The notes: generated by a model not told the origin, from the sequence alone. 64,000 nt of DNA from Priestia megaterium NBRC 15308 = ATCC 14581 (GCF_000832985.1 NZ_CP009920.1:2471001-2535000); one strand, 5' to 3'. Shown: positions 18,138 to 26,607, numbered from the stretch's first letter. Numbers and translations are program-made.

Positions 18138-18165
18138 AAAGAGCAGGATATACCTGCTCTTTTTT
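18138..18165 (+). terminator. Intrinsic terminator after the CAP-domain gene
   Basis: GAGCAGG / CCTGCTC stem followed by TTTTTTG. The sigma-B-like -35 of the next small gene begins immediately after it. Confidence 0.85.
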
Positions 18166-18167
18166 GC

Positions 18168-18192
18168 GTTTTTAGCTGTCCAATTTGGGTAT
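18168..18192 (+). promoter_or_regulatory. Sigma-B-type promoter for the 38-residue gene
   Basis: GTTTTT (18168-18173), 13-nt spacer, GGGTAT (18187-18192): fits the GTTT / GGGTAT sigma-B consensus with the same spacing as the promoter at 16441. The -10 lies 34 nt before the start codon. Confidence 0.78.
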
Positions 18193-18226
18193 AGTAAAGT
18201 AAGAACACGTAAAGGAGTGCCTTAAA

Positions 18227-18343
18227 TTGGGACGTATATTAAAAAAAATTCTAGTCGCTGTTTTTCCTATCCTTTTAAAAGAAGGATATCGTCATTATAA
18301 AAATCGTAAAACTCGAACTGCGCCGTCTAAAGGATATAAATAA
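18227..18343 (+). CDS. Small basic membrane-associated protein, 38 residues, sigma-B controlled (predicted)
   Basis: A TTG start follows AAAGGAG at 9 nt. The product begins MGRILKKILVAVFPILLKEG, a short amphipathic/hydrophobic helix, then a strongly basic tail (YRHYKNRKTRT). It is bracketed by a sigma-B promoter and a terminator, so it is a complete transcription unit. I do not recognise the family. It could be a small membrane peptide of the general stress regulon. Confidence 0.68.
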   Translation: MGRILKKILVAVFPILLKEGYRHYKNRKTRTAPSKGYK

Positions 18344-18368
18344 AAAGGACTCGAAAGAGTCCTTTTTA
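18343..18368. terminator. Bidirectional terminator between the small sigma-B gene and ade
   Basis: AAAAGGACTC / GAGTCCTTTT stem with a 4-nt loop, A-run on one side and T-run on the other. Confidence 0.88.
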
Positions 18369-18370
18369 TT

Positions 18371-20107
18371 TTATGCTTGAACGGTGATATGCTTAAATTC
18401 TTTTACGTTAAATAATCCTTTGTCGGTTAATTTTAGACATGGGATAACAGGCAAGCTTAAGAAAGATAATGTCAGCAGCGGGTTGAATTTCTGTGAAATA
18501 TCAAGCTCATGAAGAGCCCCGTGAAGCTGCTTAAGTAAGCTGTTTACTTCATTGTAAGGGTGAGGTGACATTAATCCTCCAATGGAAAGAGGGAGGGAGC
18601 CAATCACTTCATTGCCTTTTACAATAACAATACCTCCGCCAATTTCTTCAATTGCCGCAATTGCTTTTGCTAAATCTTCATCATTTGTTCCTACGGCTAC
18701 GATATTATGTGAATCATGAGCAATCGTGGTAGCAATCGCTCCGTCTTTTAACTGAAAACCTTTTACAATCCCAAGACCAATATTCCCTGTTAGATGATGA
18801 CGCTCAACAACAGCCATTTTCAGCTGATCGTTTTCTACAGAAGACTGAAATTCGTTTTGCTTCACTTGAACTTCTTCTACAATATGATTTGTAATCAGGC
18901 TGTTTGGATTAATTTCAATAATATTAGCGTGATTGTGCTGAAGTGGTATCGTAAGGTTTTTAATGGAAAAATTTTTGAGATGAACAGAATTCATTAGTTC
19001 TGTTGGAAGATCAATTTGTTCTTCTTGAACAGAAAGCATCTCTCCATTTTCAGCAATAAGCTCTCCGTTTTGATAGACATGTGCTGCAGATATATCGGTT
19101 AAGTCGTCTAATAGAATAAAATCCGCTTTGTAACCAGGAGCAACCGCACCTCTATCTTTTAACCCGTAGCATTCAGCGGCATTTAACGAAGCCATTTGAA
19201 TCGCAATTAACGGATCCAGCCCGAGTTCAATAGCAAAACGAACATTGTAATCAATAGAACCTTCCGTTAATAAATCATCTAGGTGTTTGTCATCGGTACA
19301 GAATAAAAATCTGCGCGCGTTGCGTTCATTTACAGCAGGTAATAGTTGTTTCAAATCTTTAGCGACAGAACCTTGGCGGATCAGAACATACATCCCGCGC
19401 TGAATACGCTCAATTGCTTCTTCTGCTGTTACGCATTCATGATCTGTTGAAATGTCAGCGGTACGATAAATATTAACGCCCGTAGCATCTAGCCCCGAGC
19501 CGTGCCCATCAATTACGCCGTTTACATCGTTAGCTGCTTGTAATTTATCGAGCATATCGTCATCGCCATCTCGCACAGCAGGGAAATCCATCACTTCTGC
19601 TAATCCAAGCACGCGAGGGTGAGAGAAAAATGGCGCTAAGTCAGTTGCTTTTAAGACGGCTCCAGAGCTTTCAAAAGGAGTTGCTGGCACGCTTGAAGGT
19701 AAGTTCACAAATACGTCTAAAGGAATGGAATCCGAGTTTTGAAGCATAAACTCAATGCCAGATTTCCCTGACACATTCGCAATTTCATGAGGGTCCGTTA
19801 CGACAGTTGTCACGCCTCTAGGTACAAGAAGTTTTGAGAACTCTTTAGGTGTAACCATTGATGATTCAATGTGAACGTGTCCATCAATGAATGTAGGAGA
19901 AATGTATTTTCCTTTTGCATCCACGACGTTATTCCCATCGTATTGACCTATTCCAACAATCACTCCATCAGCAATCGCAATATCGGCTTCAATGATGGAA
20001 AGCGTAAAGACATCGATAATTTTCCCGTTTTTCACTACAAGATCTGCAGGTATTTTTTTATTGGCAACAGCAAGCTGTTTTTTTAAGGTTGTTTTTGTAT
20101 TTGACAT
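18371..20107 (-). CDS. ade: Adenine deaminase
   Basis: Deaminates adenine to hypoxanthine in purine salvage. Amidohydrolase-type metal motif FIDGHVHIESSM near residue 75, then TDPHEIANVSG, DGHGSG and the long C-terminal domain with GGLMSPHPY typical of AdeC. The start at 20107 is set by GAGGAG 8 nt upstream, giving 578 residues, the family length; the longer frame begins 12 codons earlier without a ribosome binding site. It is preceded by a purine aptamer about 100 nt upstream. Confidence 0.95.
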   Translation of the reverse strand: MSNTKTTLKKQLAVANKKIPADLVVKNGKIIDVFTLSIIEADIAIADGVIVGIGQYDGNNVVDAKGKYISPTFIDGHVHIESSMVTPKEFSKLLVPRGVTTVVTDPHEIANVSGKSGIEFMLQNSDSIPLDVFVNLPSSVPATPFESSGAVLKATDLAPFFSHPRVLGLAEVMDFPAVRDGDDDMLDKLQAANDVNGVIDGHGSGLDATGVNIYRTADISTDHECVTAEEAIERIQRGMYVLIRQGSVAKDLKQLLPAVNERNARRFLFCTDDKHLDDLLTEGSIDYNVRFAIELGLDPLIAIQMASLNAAECYGLKDRGAVAPGYKADFILLDDLTDISAAHVYQNGELIAENGEMLSVQEEQIDLPTELMNSVHLKNFSIKNLTIPLQHNHANIIEINPNSLITNHIVEEVQVKQNEFQSSVENDQLKMAVVERHHLTGNIGLGIVKGFQLKDGAIATTIAHDSHNIVAVGTNDEDLAKAIAAIEEIGGGIVIVKGNEVIGSLPLSIGGLMSPHPYNEVNSLLKQLHGALHELDISQKFNPLLTLSFLSLPVIPCLKLTDKGLFNVKEFKHITVQA

Positions 20108-20207
20108 GAATGTGACTCCTCTCATTGTATAACTGAATAACAATGAAGGACTATGTAAGGGAGAACATAAAGAAGAATAAAAATGCAGTATGAATGATGT
20201 TCAACCC

Positions 20208-20274
20208 TCGTAGTCCAACTATTTACGGTAGTTCGGTAGAAACTCTTGGACCCTATTTCCAAGACTATACGAGC
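20208..20274 (-). promoter_or_regulatory. Purine riboswitch aptamer (guanine class, C74) upstream of ade
   Basis: On the minus strand: P1 CTCGTATA ... TACGAG, P2 CTTGGA/TCCAAG with loop AATAGGG, the invariant TTTCTACC core, L3 loop CCGTAAA and GGACTACGAG. The kissing-loop bases (GG in L2, CC in L3) are present. The specificity base in GA-C-TACG is C, which predicts guanine/hypoxanthine rather than adenine binding. Downstream, TAGTCC at 20146-20151 is complementary to GGACTA of the aptamer 3' side, and ATGTTC to GAACAT, so an alternative hairpin can form. No strong T-run follows it, so the output mechanism is unclear. Confidence 0.88.
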
Positions 20275-20474
20275 TTTAGGTATTTCGGTACATTCTATAG
20301 ACAAATAATAAAAACGTCAATTCCTAATAAAAAAGAAAGATTTTTGGGAATATTTCATCTATGTGTATGTAAACGATTTAACTCTTATTTGCTCGCTAAA
20401 AGGCGCAGCATTCATGTATAGAAAAAAATGTAGAAAAAACCGTCAATGGCTATTAGTCATTGACGGAGTTGTCA

Positions 20475-20702
20475 TTAAGCTTGTTTACGCAGTGTACCTA
20501 ATTCTTCCGCGATCGCTTGCATTTCACTTGGGCTAAAAGAATCTTTTCTCATTACCATATCGTATAAGTACTTTAAGTCTTCATACATTTCTTCGTCAAA
20601 AGCTTCAGCTTTAATTGCTCCGATATTTAGCATGCGCAGTTTTTCACTAATGCTATCGACCATATGTTTAATATTCTCTGGAGATTTTACTGATAAATCC
20701 AC
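20475..20702 (-). CDS. yfkK: YfkK family (UPF0435/DUF1128) protein
   Basis: About 75 residues, helical, ending [21 protein letters not shown], which is the family's conserved C-terminal block. The ATG at 20711 directly abuts GGAAGG, so the GTG at 20702, 9 nt from it, is the likelier start. It is divergent from yfkJ, as I recall for B. subtilis. Function unknown. Confidence 0.85.
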   Translation of the reverse strand: MDLSVKSPENIKHMVDSISEKLRMLNIGAIKAEAFDEEMYEDLKYLYDMVMRKDSFSPSEMQAIAEELGTLRKQA

Positions 20703-20776
20703 TTTGTTCATCCTTCCAGTTGCGTTTTTTTTATTGTAACATGTTTTTATCGTGTGAACACTTTTATGTCAGGTTC

Positions 20777-20785
20777 TTATCCACA
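20777..20785 (+). promoter_or_regulatory. Single consensus DnaA box between yfkK and yfkJ
   Basis: TTATCCACA, perfect 9-mer. A lone box could be chance in AT-rich DNA; it is listed because of the other boxes in this window. Confidence 0.35.
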
Positions 20786-20878
20786 GAAGAGTGAAAACGA
20801 TATAAATAAAAGAAAACTATTTTTTAGTTTAAAAATGATTGTATATAATGTTTGTAATAAGGGAAAGGAGTCGAGACT

Positions 20879-21352
20879 ATGATTAACGTATTATTCGTTT
20901 GTTTGGGAAATATTTGTCGTTCACCCATGGCAGAAGCGGTCTTTAAAGATATGGTGAAGAAAAAAGGGCTAGAAGGACAAATTCACGTAGATTCTGCAGG
21001 CACAGGAGGCTGGCACAAAGGCAATCCTCCTCATGAAGGAACGCAATCTATTTTAACGAAAAACAACATTGATTTTAAAGGGCAAACAGCAAGACAAGTG
21101 ATTCAAGAGGATGTAGCTAAATTCCATTATATTATTGGAATGGATGTCGAAAATGTAGGAAACCTGAGAAGGATGGCTGGACATACTAAAACAGGTTATA
21201 TTGCAAGGCTTTTGGATTTTGTGCCCGATTTACATATTGAAGATGTGCCTGATCCTTATTTCACGGGAAATTTTGACGAAGTATATGACTTAGTTCAAGA
21301 AGGATGCAAGGCTCTTTTAGACGAAATTATAGAGAAGCATTTTTCGGAATAA
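20879..21352 (+). CDS. yfkJ: Low-molecular-weight protein tyrosine phosphatase YfkJ
   Basis: 157 residues. The P-loop FVCLGNICRSPMAEA has the nucleophile Cys8 and Arg14; the general acid Asp is in EDVPDPYFTG. It dephosphorylates phosphotyrosine (or phosphoarginine, as for the paralogue YwlE). First gene of a yfkJ-yfkI-yfkH run with short gaps and good ribosome binding sites; TATAAT near 20842 probably is the -10 of its promoter. Confidence 0.94.
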   Translation: MINVLFVCLGNICRSPMAEAVFKDMVKKKGLEGQIHVDSAGTGGWHKGNPPHEGTQSILTKNNIDFKGQTARQVIQEDVAKFHYIIGMDVENVGNLRRMAGHTKTGYIARLLDFVPDLHIEDVPDPYFTGNFDEVYDLVQEGCKALLDEIIEKHFSE

Positions 21353-21391
21353 GCGATACTTGAAAAATAAAAAACGGAGGAGAAACGACAA

Positions 21392-21730
21392 ATGGGTAAA
21401 CGAAATAAGCTAGTAGAAGGTATTGTCATTGGAGCAATTATAGGAGGAGCTGTTTCTTTATTTGATAAAGAAACAAGAAACTCCGTCATTCAAGGAAGTA
21501 AAAAACTGAAAGACAAAACAACAACTCTTATTCAGCACCCTGAACTTGTAACGGATACTGTCAAAGAGAAATATGAAACCATCCGTACGACCATCGAGCA
21601 AGTTTCTGAAGATGTATCATTTGTAGCAGGAAAAGTAGAAAAGTTAAAAGAAACAACACCTCAGGTGATGGAAATTGTAAACGATACAAAAGAAGCATTT
21701 GTGGAGAAGTATGGTGATGAACAAAAATAA
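21392..21730 (+). CDS. yfkI: YtxH-domain protein YfkI
   Basis: 112 residues. N-terminal GIVIGAIIGGAVSLFDKETR is a short membrane or glycine-zipper segment, and the rest is amphipathic helix typical of YtxH/gas-vesicle-like small stress proteins. CGGAGGAG is 9 nt before the ATG. It is in operon with yfkJ and yfkH. Function unknown. Confidence 0.85.
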   Translation: MGKRNKLVEGIVIGAIIGGAVSLFDKETRNSVIQGSKKLKDKTTTLIQHPELVTDTVKEKYETIRTTIEQVSEDVSFVAGKVEKLKETTPQVMEIVNDTKEAFVEKYGDEQK

Positions 21731-21744
21731 ATAAGGAGGCACAT

Positions 21745-22584
21745 ATGGCTGGAATGTACATAAATAACATCGTAAGGTTTGGCAAAGAACTGATGGGCCG
21801 CATTCATCGAGATGAGCTGCCCAGTTTATCAGCTGAATTGGCTTATTATCTGCTGCTCTCGCTATTTCCTTTTTTAATTTTCTTAATTACGCTGATTGGA
21901 TTTTTGCCATTAGAATCAACAGACCTGCTTGACCTGGTCGAAAATGTAGCGCCACAGCAAACGCTGCACATGATTGAAAGCAACGTTTCCCATATCATTG
22001 GTTCTCATAATGAAAAGCTATTATCCTTTGGTATCATTGCCACGATGTGGTCTGCTTCAAATGGAATTAATGCGATCGTAAGAGCATTTAACCGAGCATA
22101 TCACGTACAAGAAAATCGGCCTTTTTTAGTGGCGAGAGGTATGGCAGTTCTCCTTACTTTTGCGATGATATTTGTTATTATTGTAGCGCTTTTACTTCCT
22201 GTTTTCGGTCATATGATAGGCCTTTATTTATCGTCTACGTTTGGGTTTTCAGAAACTTTTCTCGCTTTATGGTCTGCTTCCCGCTGGATTATCAGCGGCC
22301 TCATTTTATTTACTGTTTTTACGGGGTTATATTACTTTGCTCCTAATAAAAAACTGCTGATTCGAAATGTTGTAAAAGGAGCGGCTTTTGCTACGATCGG
22401 ATGGACAGTGGTATCGATGCTGTTTGCATATTACGTAAATCATTTCAATAACTATACAGCTACATATGGAAGCTTGGGCGGAATTATTATCCTGCTTATT
22501 TGGCTGTACCTATCGGGGATGATTATCGTTATTGGAGGAGAAATTAACGCTATTTTCTACGACCGTCGAGTCAAATCTTCATAG
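21745..22584 (+). CDS. yfkH: YihY/BrkB family membrane protein YfkH
   Basis: 279 residues, six membrane segments. LSAELAYYLLLSLFPFLIFL, MWSASNGINAIVRAFNRAY and GSLGGIIILLIWLYLSG are hallmark blocks of the YihY/virulence factor BrkB family. Once called RNase BN, it is now seen as an inner-membrane protein of unknown transport role. It starts 14 nt after yfkI with AAGGAGG. Confidence 0.93.
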   Translation: MAGMYINNIVRFGKELMGRIHRDELPSLSAELAYYLLLSLFPFLIFLITLIGFLPLESTDLLDLVENVAPQQTLHMIESNVSHIIGSHNEKLLSFGIIATMWSASNGINAIVRAFNRAYHVQENRPFLVARGMAVLLTFAMIFVIIVALLLPVFGHMIGLYLSSTFGFSETFLALWSASRWIISGLILFTVFTGLYYFAPNKKLLIRNVVKGAAFATIGWTVVSMLFAYYVNHFNNYTATYGSLGGIIILLIWLYLSGMIIVIGGEINAIFYDRRVKSS

Positions 22585-22597
22585 TCATAAATTGGGA

Positions 22598-22627
22598 TGA
22601 AATCATTCGCAAGATATGAGCATACTA
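22598..22627 (+). promoter_or_regulatory. Sigma-G/sigma-F-like promoter for the 35-residue gene
   Basis: TGAAAT (22598-22603), 17-nt spacer, CATACTA (22621-22627). The -10 is the exact forespore consensus; the -35 is a partial match to TGMATA. Confidence 0.6.
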
Positions 22628-22653
22628 ACAAAGTGAAAGGGAGGTTTTACATC

Positions 22654-22761
22654 ATGACAAAGCATACAAAAAAAGACGGAAGCAATACAAAGCAAAATAA
22701 AAAGAGCCAGCCAAAGCATAAAACAAGCAACAGCCAAAATGGACAAAACGGTTACCATTAA
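22654..22761 (+). CDS. Small Lys/Asn/Gln-rich basic protein, 35 residues, likely spore-associated
   Basis: AAAGGGAGG lies 9 nt before the ATG. The product begins MTKHTKKDGSNTKQNKKSQ and ends NGQNGYH: no hydrophobic residues to speak of, like the minor small acid-soluble spore proteins. The forespore-type -10 upstream supports expression late in sporulation. I cannot assign it to a named Ssp family. Confidence 0.65.
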   Translation: MTKHTKKDGSNTKQNKKSQPKHKTSNSQNGQNGYH

Positions 22762-22779
22762 GGCATTGATTTCCATAAT

Positions 22780-22811
22780 AAAAAGCCTAACAAATACGTT
22801 AGGCTTTTTTG
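22780..22811. terminator. Bidirectional terminator between the small spore-type gene and the P-type ATPase gene
   Basis: AAAAGCCTAAC / GTTAGGCTTTTTT with a 6-nt loop. Confidence 0.9.
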
Positions 22812-22813
22812 CG

Positions 22814-24733
22814 TTAAGATTTTAGCAAGCGAAGGCCGTTTAAGATAACTAAAATGGTGCTTCCTTCGTGACCTATAACACCAAATGGCATATCAAGCAC
22901 TTGGAAAAAATTCGAACAAATTAATAAAAAGATGACGGCAATAGAAAAAATAACGTTTTGTTTCACAATTGAGTTCATTCGTCTGGAAAGAGCTACTGCA
23001 TCCGAAATTTTTGATAGATCATTTTTCATTAAAACGATATCGGCTGTTTCAAGTGCCACATCCGTTCCTTCTCCCATGGCTACTCCAACGTTAGCAGTAG
23101 CAAGAGCAGGGGCATCGTTAATGCCATCTCCCACCATTGAAACGGTAGGGAATTTTTCTTTTAACGCTTTAATTTTATCTACTTTCGCTTCAGGCAAACA
23201 TTCTGCAATGTATTCATCGACTGCACACTCTTTTGAAATAGCTTCGGCTGTTTTTTCGCTGTCTCCTGTAATCATGACGGTATGAATGCCCTGCTCTTTA
23301 AGAGATTTAACAGCGTCTACAGCTTCTGTTCGTACAACGTCTTTTAGCGCAAGCAATCCCACAATACCATGCTGGTCTTTTGCGTACACAATCGTTTTTC
23401 CTTCACTGGCAAGCGTAGATGAAATCCCATTTTCAAATTCAGCTGCATCTTCTTTACCTACAAAATCTGCTTTTCCTATTTTCCACGTATCTCCTTGAAG
23501 AGACCCAATGACACCGTATCCGGGAACGTCTTCAAGCGAATCTGGCTGAACAAGCGTCAATTCCTGCTTATTTTTCACAAAGTCAACAATAGATTGAGCA
23601 AGCGGATGATTGGACTGACGTTCAATTGATGCGATTTTAACAAGAAATTCCTGTTCGTTTATATCAGAACGGACAATGACATTTGTTACTTCTGGCTTTC
23701 CTTTTGTTAACGTTCCTGTTTTATCAAAAGCAATTGCGCTTAAATGGCTTAACCTTTCCAAATGCACGCCGCCTTTGAACAAAATTCCTTTTTTTGCTCC
23801 GTTTGAAATAGCAGATAGCGAAGCAGGGGTGATAGATGCAACCAGAGCGCAAGGAGACGCTACAACTAAGAGAATCATTGCACGGTAAAATGTCTCGGTC
23901 CAGCTCCATCCAAGCACATAGTGTGGGAGAAATAGCATAACTGCCACAACCGATAGAACAATTTTTACGTATGTGCCTTCAAATCGTTCAATAAACAATT
24001 GAGAAGGCGACTTTTCACTTTGAGCCGTTTGAACAAGTTGAATGATCTTTTGAAACAGCGTCTCAGCACTTGGCTTTGTCATTTTAATGGTAATGGCGCC
24101 TTTCACATTCACCGTGCCCGCGAATACTTCATCATCGAGCTGTTTTAATACAGGAACAGATTCCCCTGTAATAGCAGCCTGATCAATCGTCGTTTGACCT
24201 GAGACAACAATACCATCGGATGGCACTCGTTCACCCGGCTTAACTAACAGCAAGTCACCGATTTGTAAATCCGAAATGGATACAATTTCTTCTTGATCTC
24301 CAATCAGACGCATTGCTTCTTGCGGCTGTAAATTCATCAAGGCGCTAATTTCTCGGTTGCTTTTATTCATGGTGTACGTTTCTAATGCACCGCTTAATGC
24401 AAAAATGAAAATAAGCATAGCACCTTCTGTCCAGTAGCCAATTACAGCCGCTCCAATGGCTGCAATAATCATTAACATTTCGACATTCAATTCTTTATTT
24501 TCAATCGTTTCTTCAATGCCTTCTTTTGCTTTAGCAAATCCGCCTATCACGTAAGCTAATACAAAGAGCGTAATAGATACAACAGTATCCTGCTGTTTTG
24601 ACAGCAGCCAGCCGGCTAAAATCAGCACTCCGCTCAACAGTGCAGCAATGAGTTCACCATGTGTTTTTAATACGTTGACAGCAGAAGATGTTTGAGGCGT
24701 TTGTTCTTGTTTTTTAGGTAACGCATTTTCCAT
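22814..24733 (-). CDS. P1B-4-type metal-exporting ATPase (PfeT/ZosA/CzcP-like)
   Basis: 639 residues; AAGGAGG precedes the ATG at 24733. P-type motifs TGES, DKTGTLTKG (phosphorylated Asp) and VGDGINDAPAL are present. The intramembrane metal motif is SPC (VVASPCALVAS) instead of CPC, and the last helix region has GHEGSTILVILNGLRLL, both marks of the P1B-4 group (Co, Zn, Cd or Fe(II) export). No N-terminal HMA domain. The B. subtilis relative PfeT exports ferrous iron under PerR/Fur control. A weak 7-1-7 Fur/PerR-like sequence lies near 24763-24779. It is beside czrA-czcD but in its own unit. Confidence 0.9.
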   Translation of the reverse strand: MENALPKKQEQTPQTSSAVNVLKTHGELIAALLSGVLILAGWLLSKQQDTVVSITLFVLAYVIGGFAKAKEGIEETIENKELNVEMLMIIAAIGAAVIGYWTEGAMLIFIFALSGALETYTMNKSNREISALMNLQPQEAMRLIGDQEEIVSISDLQIGDLLLVKPGERVPSDGIVVSGQTTIDQAAITGESVPVLKQLDDEVFAGTVNVKGAITIKMTKPSAETLFQKIIQLVQTAQSEKSPSQLFIERFEGTYVKIVLSVVAVMLFLPHYVLGWSWTETFYRAMILLVVASPCALVASITPASLSAISNGAKKGILFKGGVHLERLSHLSAIAFDKTGTLTKGKPEVTNVIVRSDINEQEFLVKIASIERQSNHPLAQSIVDFVKNKQELTLVQPDSLEDVPGYGVIGSLQGDTWKIGKADFVGKEDAAEFENGISSTLASEGKTIVYAKDQHGIVGLLALKDVVRTEAVDAVKSLKEQGIHTVMITGDSEKTAEAISKECAVDEYIAECLPEAKVDKIKALKEKFPTVSMVGDGINDAPALATANVGVAMGEGTDVALETADIVLMKNDLSKISDAVALSRRMNSIVKQNVIFSIAVIFLLICSNFFQVLDMPFGVIGHEGSTILVILNGLRLLKS

Positions 24734-24910
24734 ACAAATCCTCCTTGAACGATAATTGAGAAGAATAATCACAATCATTACCCCTAAAAAAACACGAAAG
24801 CTGCCATCTCAGCGATAGCAGCACATTTTTTCAGTTCTTCTCTTTTAAATTGGGATATTTAGTATAGTATAGCACGGAACAAGCAAGGAGGTAACGACTA
24901 ACGCCTAAAA

Positions 24911-24947
24911 AATAAAAACAGAATGCAGCTGGACGTCTGCATTCTGT
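24911..24947 (-). terminator. Terminator of the small BH0509-like gene
   Basis: On the minus strand ACAGAATGCAG / CTGCATTCTGT is followed by TTTTTATTTTTT. A second hairpin GCTGCTATC / GATGGCAGC near 24801-24823, between this and the ATPase gene, is followed on the minus strand by an interrupted T-run and could add termination or attenuation. Confidence 0.8.
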
Positions 24948-24957
24948 AAAAAACGTA

Positions 24958-25107
24958 CTACATATCTAAATGTTCTTCATAATATTTATAAGCGGAAGTG
25001 TAAATGTGCTCGATATCGGCATCCGTCATGTACATTAAGGTTTCACGGTCAATCCCCTTCATTGTTTCAATAAATGTAATCATGTTTTTGCGTTCTTGTC
25101 TGCTCAT
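24958..25107 (-). CDS. BH0509-family small protein, 49 residues
   Basis: Starts MSRQERKNMITFIETMKGID, then DRETLMYMTDADIEHIY, matching the small BH0509-type family found in Bacillaceae. GAGAGGAG lies 9 nt upstream of the ATG and a terminator follows. Function unknown. It is short enough to be skipped by most gene callers. Confidence 0.78.
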   Translation of the reverse strand: MSRQERKNMITFIETMKGIDRETLMYMTDADIEHIYTSAYKYYEEHLDM

Positions 25108-25233
25108 TTATTATTCTCCTCTCCATCTGTTTTAATACAGTTTATTATATTTAATTGTATTATATAACAGAAAAAGTATTTTGTGTGGATTTTTTTTAAA
25201 AATAGGCAAAAAAATTTAGAAAGACGTAAATAA

Positions 25234-25288
25234 TTGACTATATAGAAAAAGGTGTTTTATAATTTGTATATGAACATATGCTCATATA
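25234..25288 (+). promoter_or_regulatory. czrA promoter with ArsR/SmtB-type operator
   Basis: TTGACT (25234-25239), 18 nt, TATAAT (25258-25263). The palindrome TATATGA-N8-TCATATA (25267-25288, centre CATATG) sits at the expected start point, so binding would block transcription. This fits zinc-responsive autorepression by CzrA. Confidence 0.85.
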
Positions 25289-25315
25289 CTTGCATATAAT
25301 GAACGGAGAGATGGT

Positions 25316-25633
25316 ATGAAAAAAGATGAACATTCGTTTTTATCGCCTCAAACAGTAGAAGAAGCGTCAAGAATACTAAAAGCTATTTCAGATCCTACGA
25401 GAATGAAAATTCTTTATTTGCTATTTCAAGAAGAGTGTTCAGTCGGTCATATGGTTGAAGTGCTTGGTGTTTCACAATCAGCTATTTCACATCAGTTAAC
25501 TCACTTGCGTCATTTACGTTTAGTAAAATATCGCCGTGAAGGCAATACGTATTTCTATACGTACGATGATGAACACGTGGTTGGAATACTGCATCAAGTA
25601 ATTCAGCACGTAGAATGCGCACATAATGAATAA
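25316..25633 (+). CDS. czrA: ArsR/SmtB-family metal sensor (CzrA-like)
   Basis: 105 residues, winged helix. ISDPTRMKILYLL and QSAISHQLTHLRHLRLVKYRREG form the DNA-binding part. The C-terminal DEHVVGILHQVIQHVECAH provides the alpha-5 Asp/His metal site of CzrA/SmtB proteins sensing Zn, Co or Cd. It precedes czcD by 15 nt in an operon and its own operator lies upstream, so autoregulation is likely. Confidence 0.92.
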   Translation: MKKDEHSFLSPQTVEEASRILKAISDPTRMKILYLLFQEECSVGHMVEVLGVSQSAISHQLTHLRHLRLVKYRREGNTYFYTYDDEHVVGILHQVIQHVECAHNE

Positions 25634-25648
25634 AAGGAGGGGCTTTGC

Positions 25649-26572
25649 ATGAGTCATGATCATCACCACCATCATGGTCACCATCACCATTTTGATACAC
25701 AGCGTGAAGGCAACAAAAAAGGTCTGTTAATTGCACTCATTATCACCGCGGGTATTATGGTTCTTGAGTTTGTTGGAGGGCTTTTTACAAATAGTTTAGC
25801 GTTATTATCCGATAGCGGACACATGCTTTCTGATACAAGCTCACTTGCTCTTAGCCTTGTAGCGATATGGTTTGCTAACCGAGCTGCATCGGCTAAAAAA
25901 ACGTACGGTTACTATCGTTTTGAAATATTAGCGGCTCTTTTTAACGGAGTGGCACTGTTTGTAATAGCAGGATTTATCATCTATGAAGCCTATCAGCGCG
26001 TATTAGAGCCGCAGTCTGTAGCAAGCGGCAGCATGATGCTGATTGCTACTGTTGGTTTACTCGCTAATTTAATCAGCGCATGGTCACTTATGAGACAAGG
26101 CGATGTAAAAGGAAATGTAAATTTACGCAGCGCTTACTTACACGTATTGGGAGATGCTTTAGGATCTATTGGAGCTATTGTAGCAGGACTTCTTATGATG
26201 ATGTTTGGATGGTATATTGCTGATCCTATTATTTCTGTAGTTGTGTCTGTATTAATTTTAAAAAGCGCTTGGGGCGTGCTTGCTCATAGCGTTCATATTT
26301 TGATGGAAGGCTCTCCTGAAGGGGTAGATCACAGTGAAATAAAAAACCTTCTTAAAAACATTGAAGGAGTCAAAGATGTGCATGATTTACACATTTGGAC
26401 GATTACTTCAGGACTGGACTCATTGAGCTGTCATATGCGCGTAGAAGATGAAAAAGATTGTCAGCAAATTTTGCAAAAAGCCATCGATTTAGTACATGAT
26501 CACTGCGGCATTAATCATACCACGATACAAATTGAAAAATCAGCTCTTCAGCATCGAACGCTAAAAGTTTAA
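25649..26572 (+). CDS. czcD: Cation diffusion facilitator CzcD (Zn/Co/Cd efflux)
   Basis: 307 residues. His-rich N-terminus (MSHDHHHHHGHHHHF), six membrane helices, metal-site helices with SDSGHMLSD and HVLGDALGSIG, and a cytoplasmic domain with DVHDLHIWTITSG. It exports divalent cations by antiport. Second gene of the czrA operon; AAGGAGG is just upstream. Confidence 0.95.
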   Translation: MSHDHHHHHGHHHHFDTQREGNKKGLLIALIITAGIMVLEFVGGLFTNSLALLSDSGHMLSDTSSLALSLVAIWFANRAASAKKTYGYYRFEILAALFNGVALFVIAGFIIYEAYQRVLEPQSVASGSMMLIATVGLLANLISAWSLMRQGDVKGNVNLRSAYLHVLGDALGSIGAIVAGLLMMMFGWYIADPIISVVVSVLILKSAWGVLAHSVHILMEGSPEGVDHSEIKNLLKNIEGVKDVHDLHIWTITSGLDSLSCHMRVEDEKDCQQILQKAIDLVHDHCGINHTTIQIEKSALQHRTLKV

Positions 26573-26573
26573 A

Positions 26574-26607
26574 GAACGAGCGAGAACCTATAGGTTCTCG
26601 CTCGTTT
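26574..26607. terminator. Bidirectional terminator between czcD and yfkF
   Basis: A perfect, nearly loopless palindrome: GAACGAGCGAGAACC / GGTTCTCGCTCGTT, followed by TTTTT. Confidence 0.9.

Noticed and set aside
24763..24779. Fur or PerR box upstream of the P1B-4 ATPase gene
   Set aside because: TGATTGTGATTATTC matches the 7-1-7 pattern at only about 10 of 14 positions; mentioned in the gene entry as a weak possibility only.
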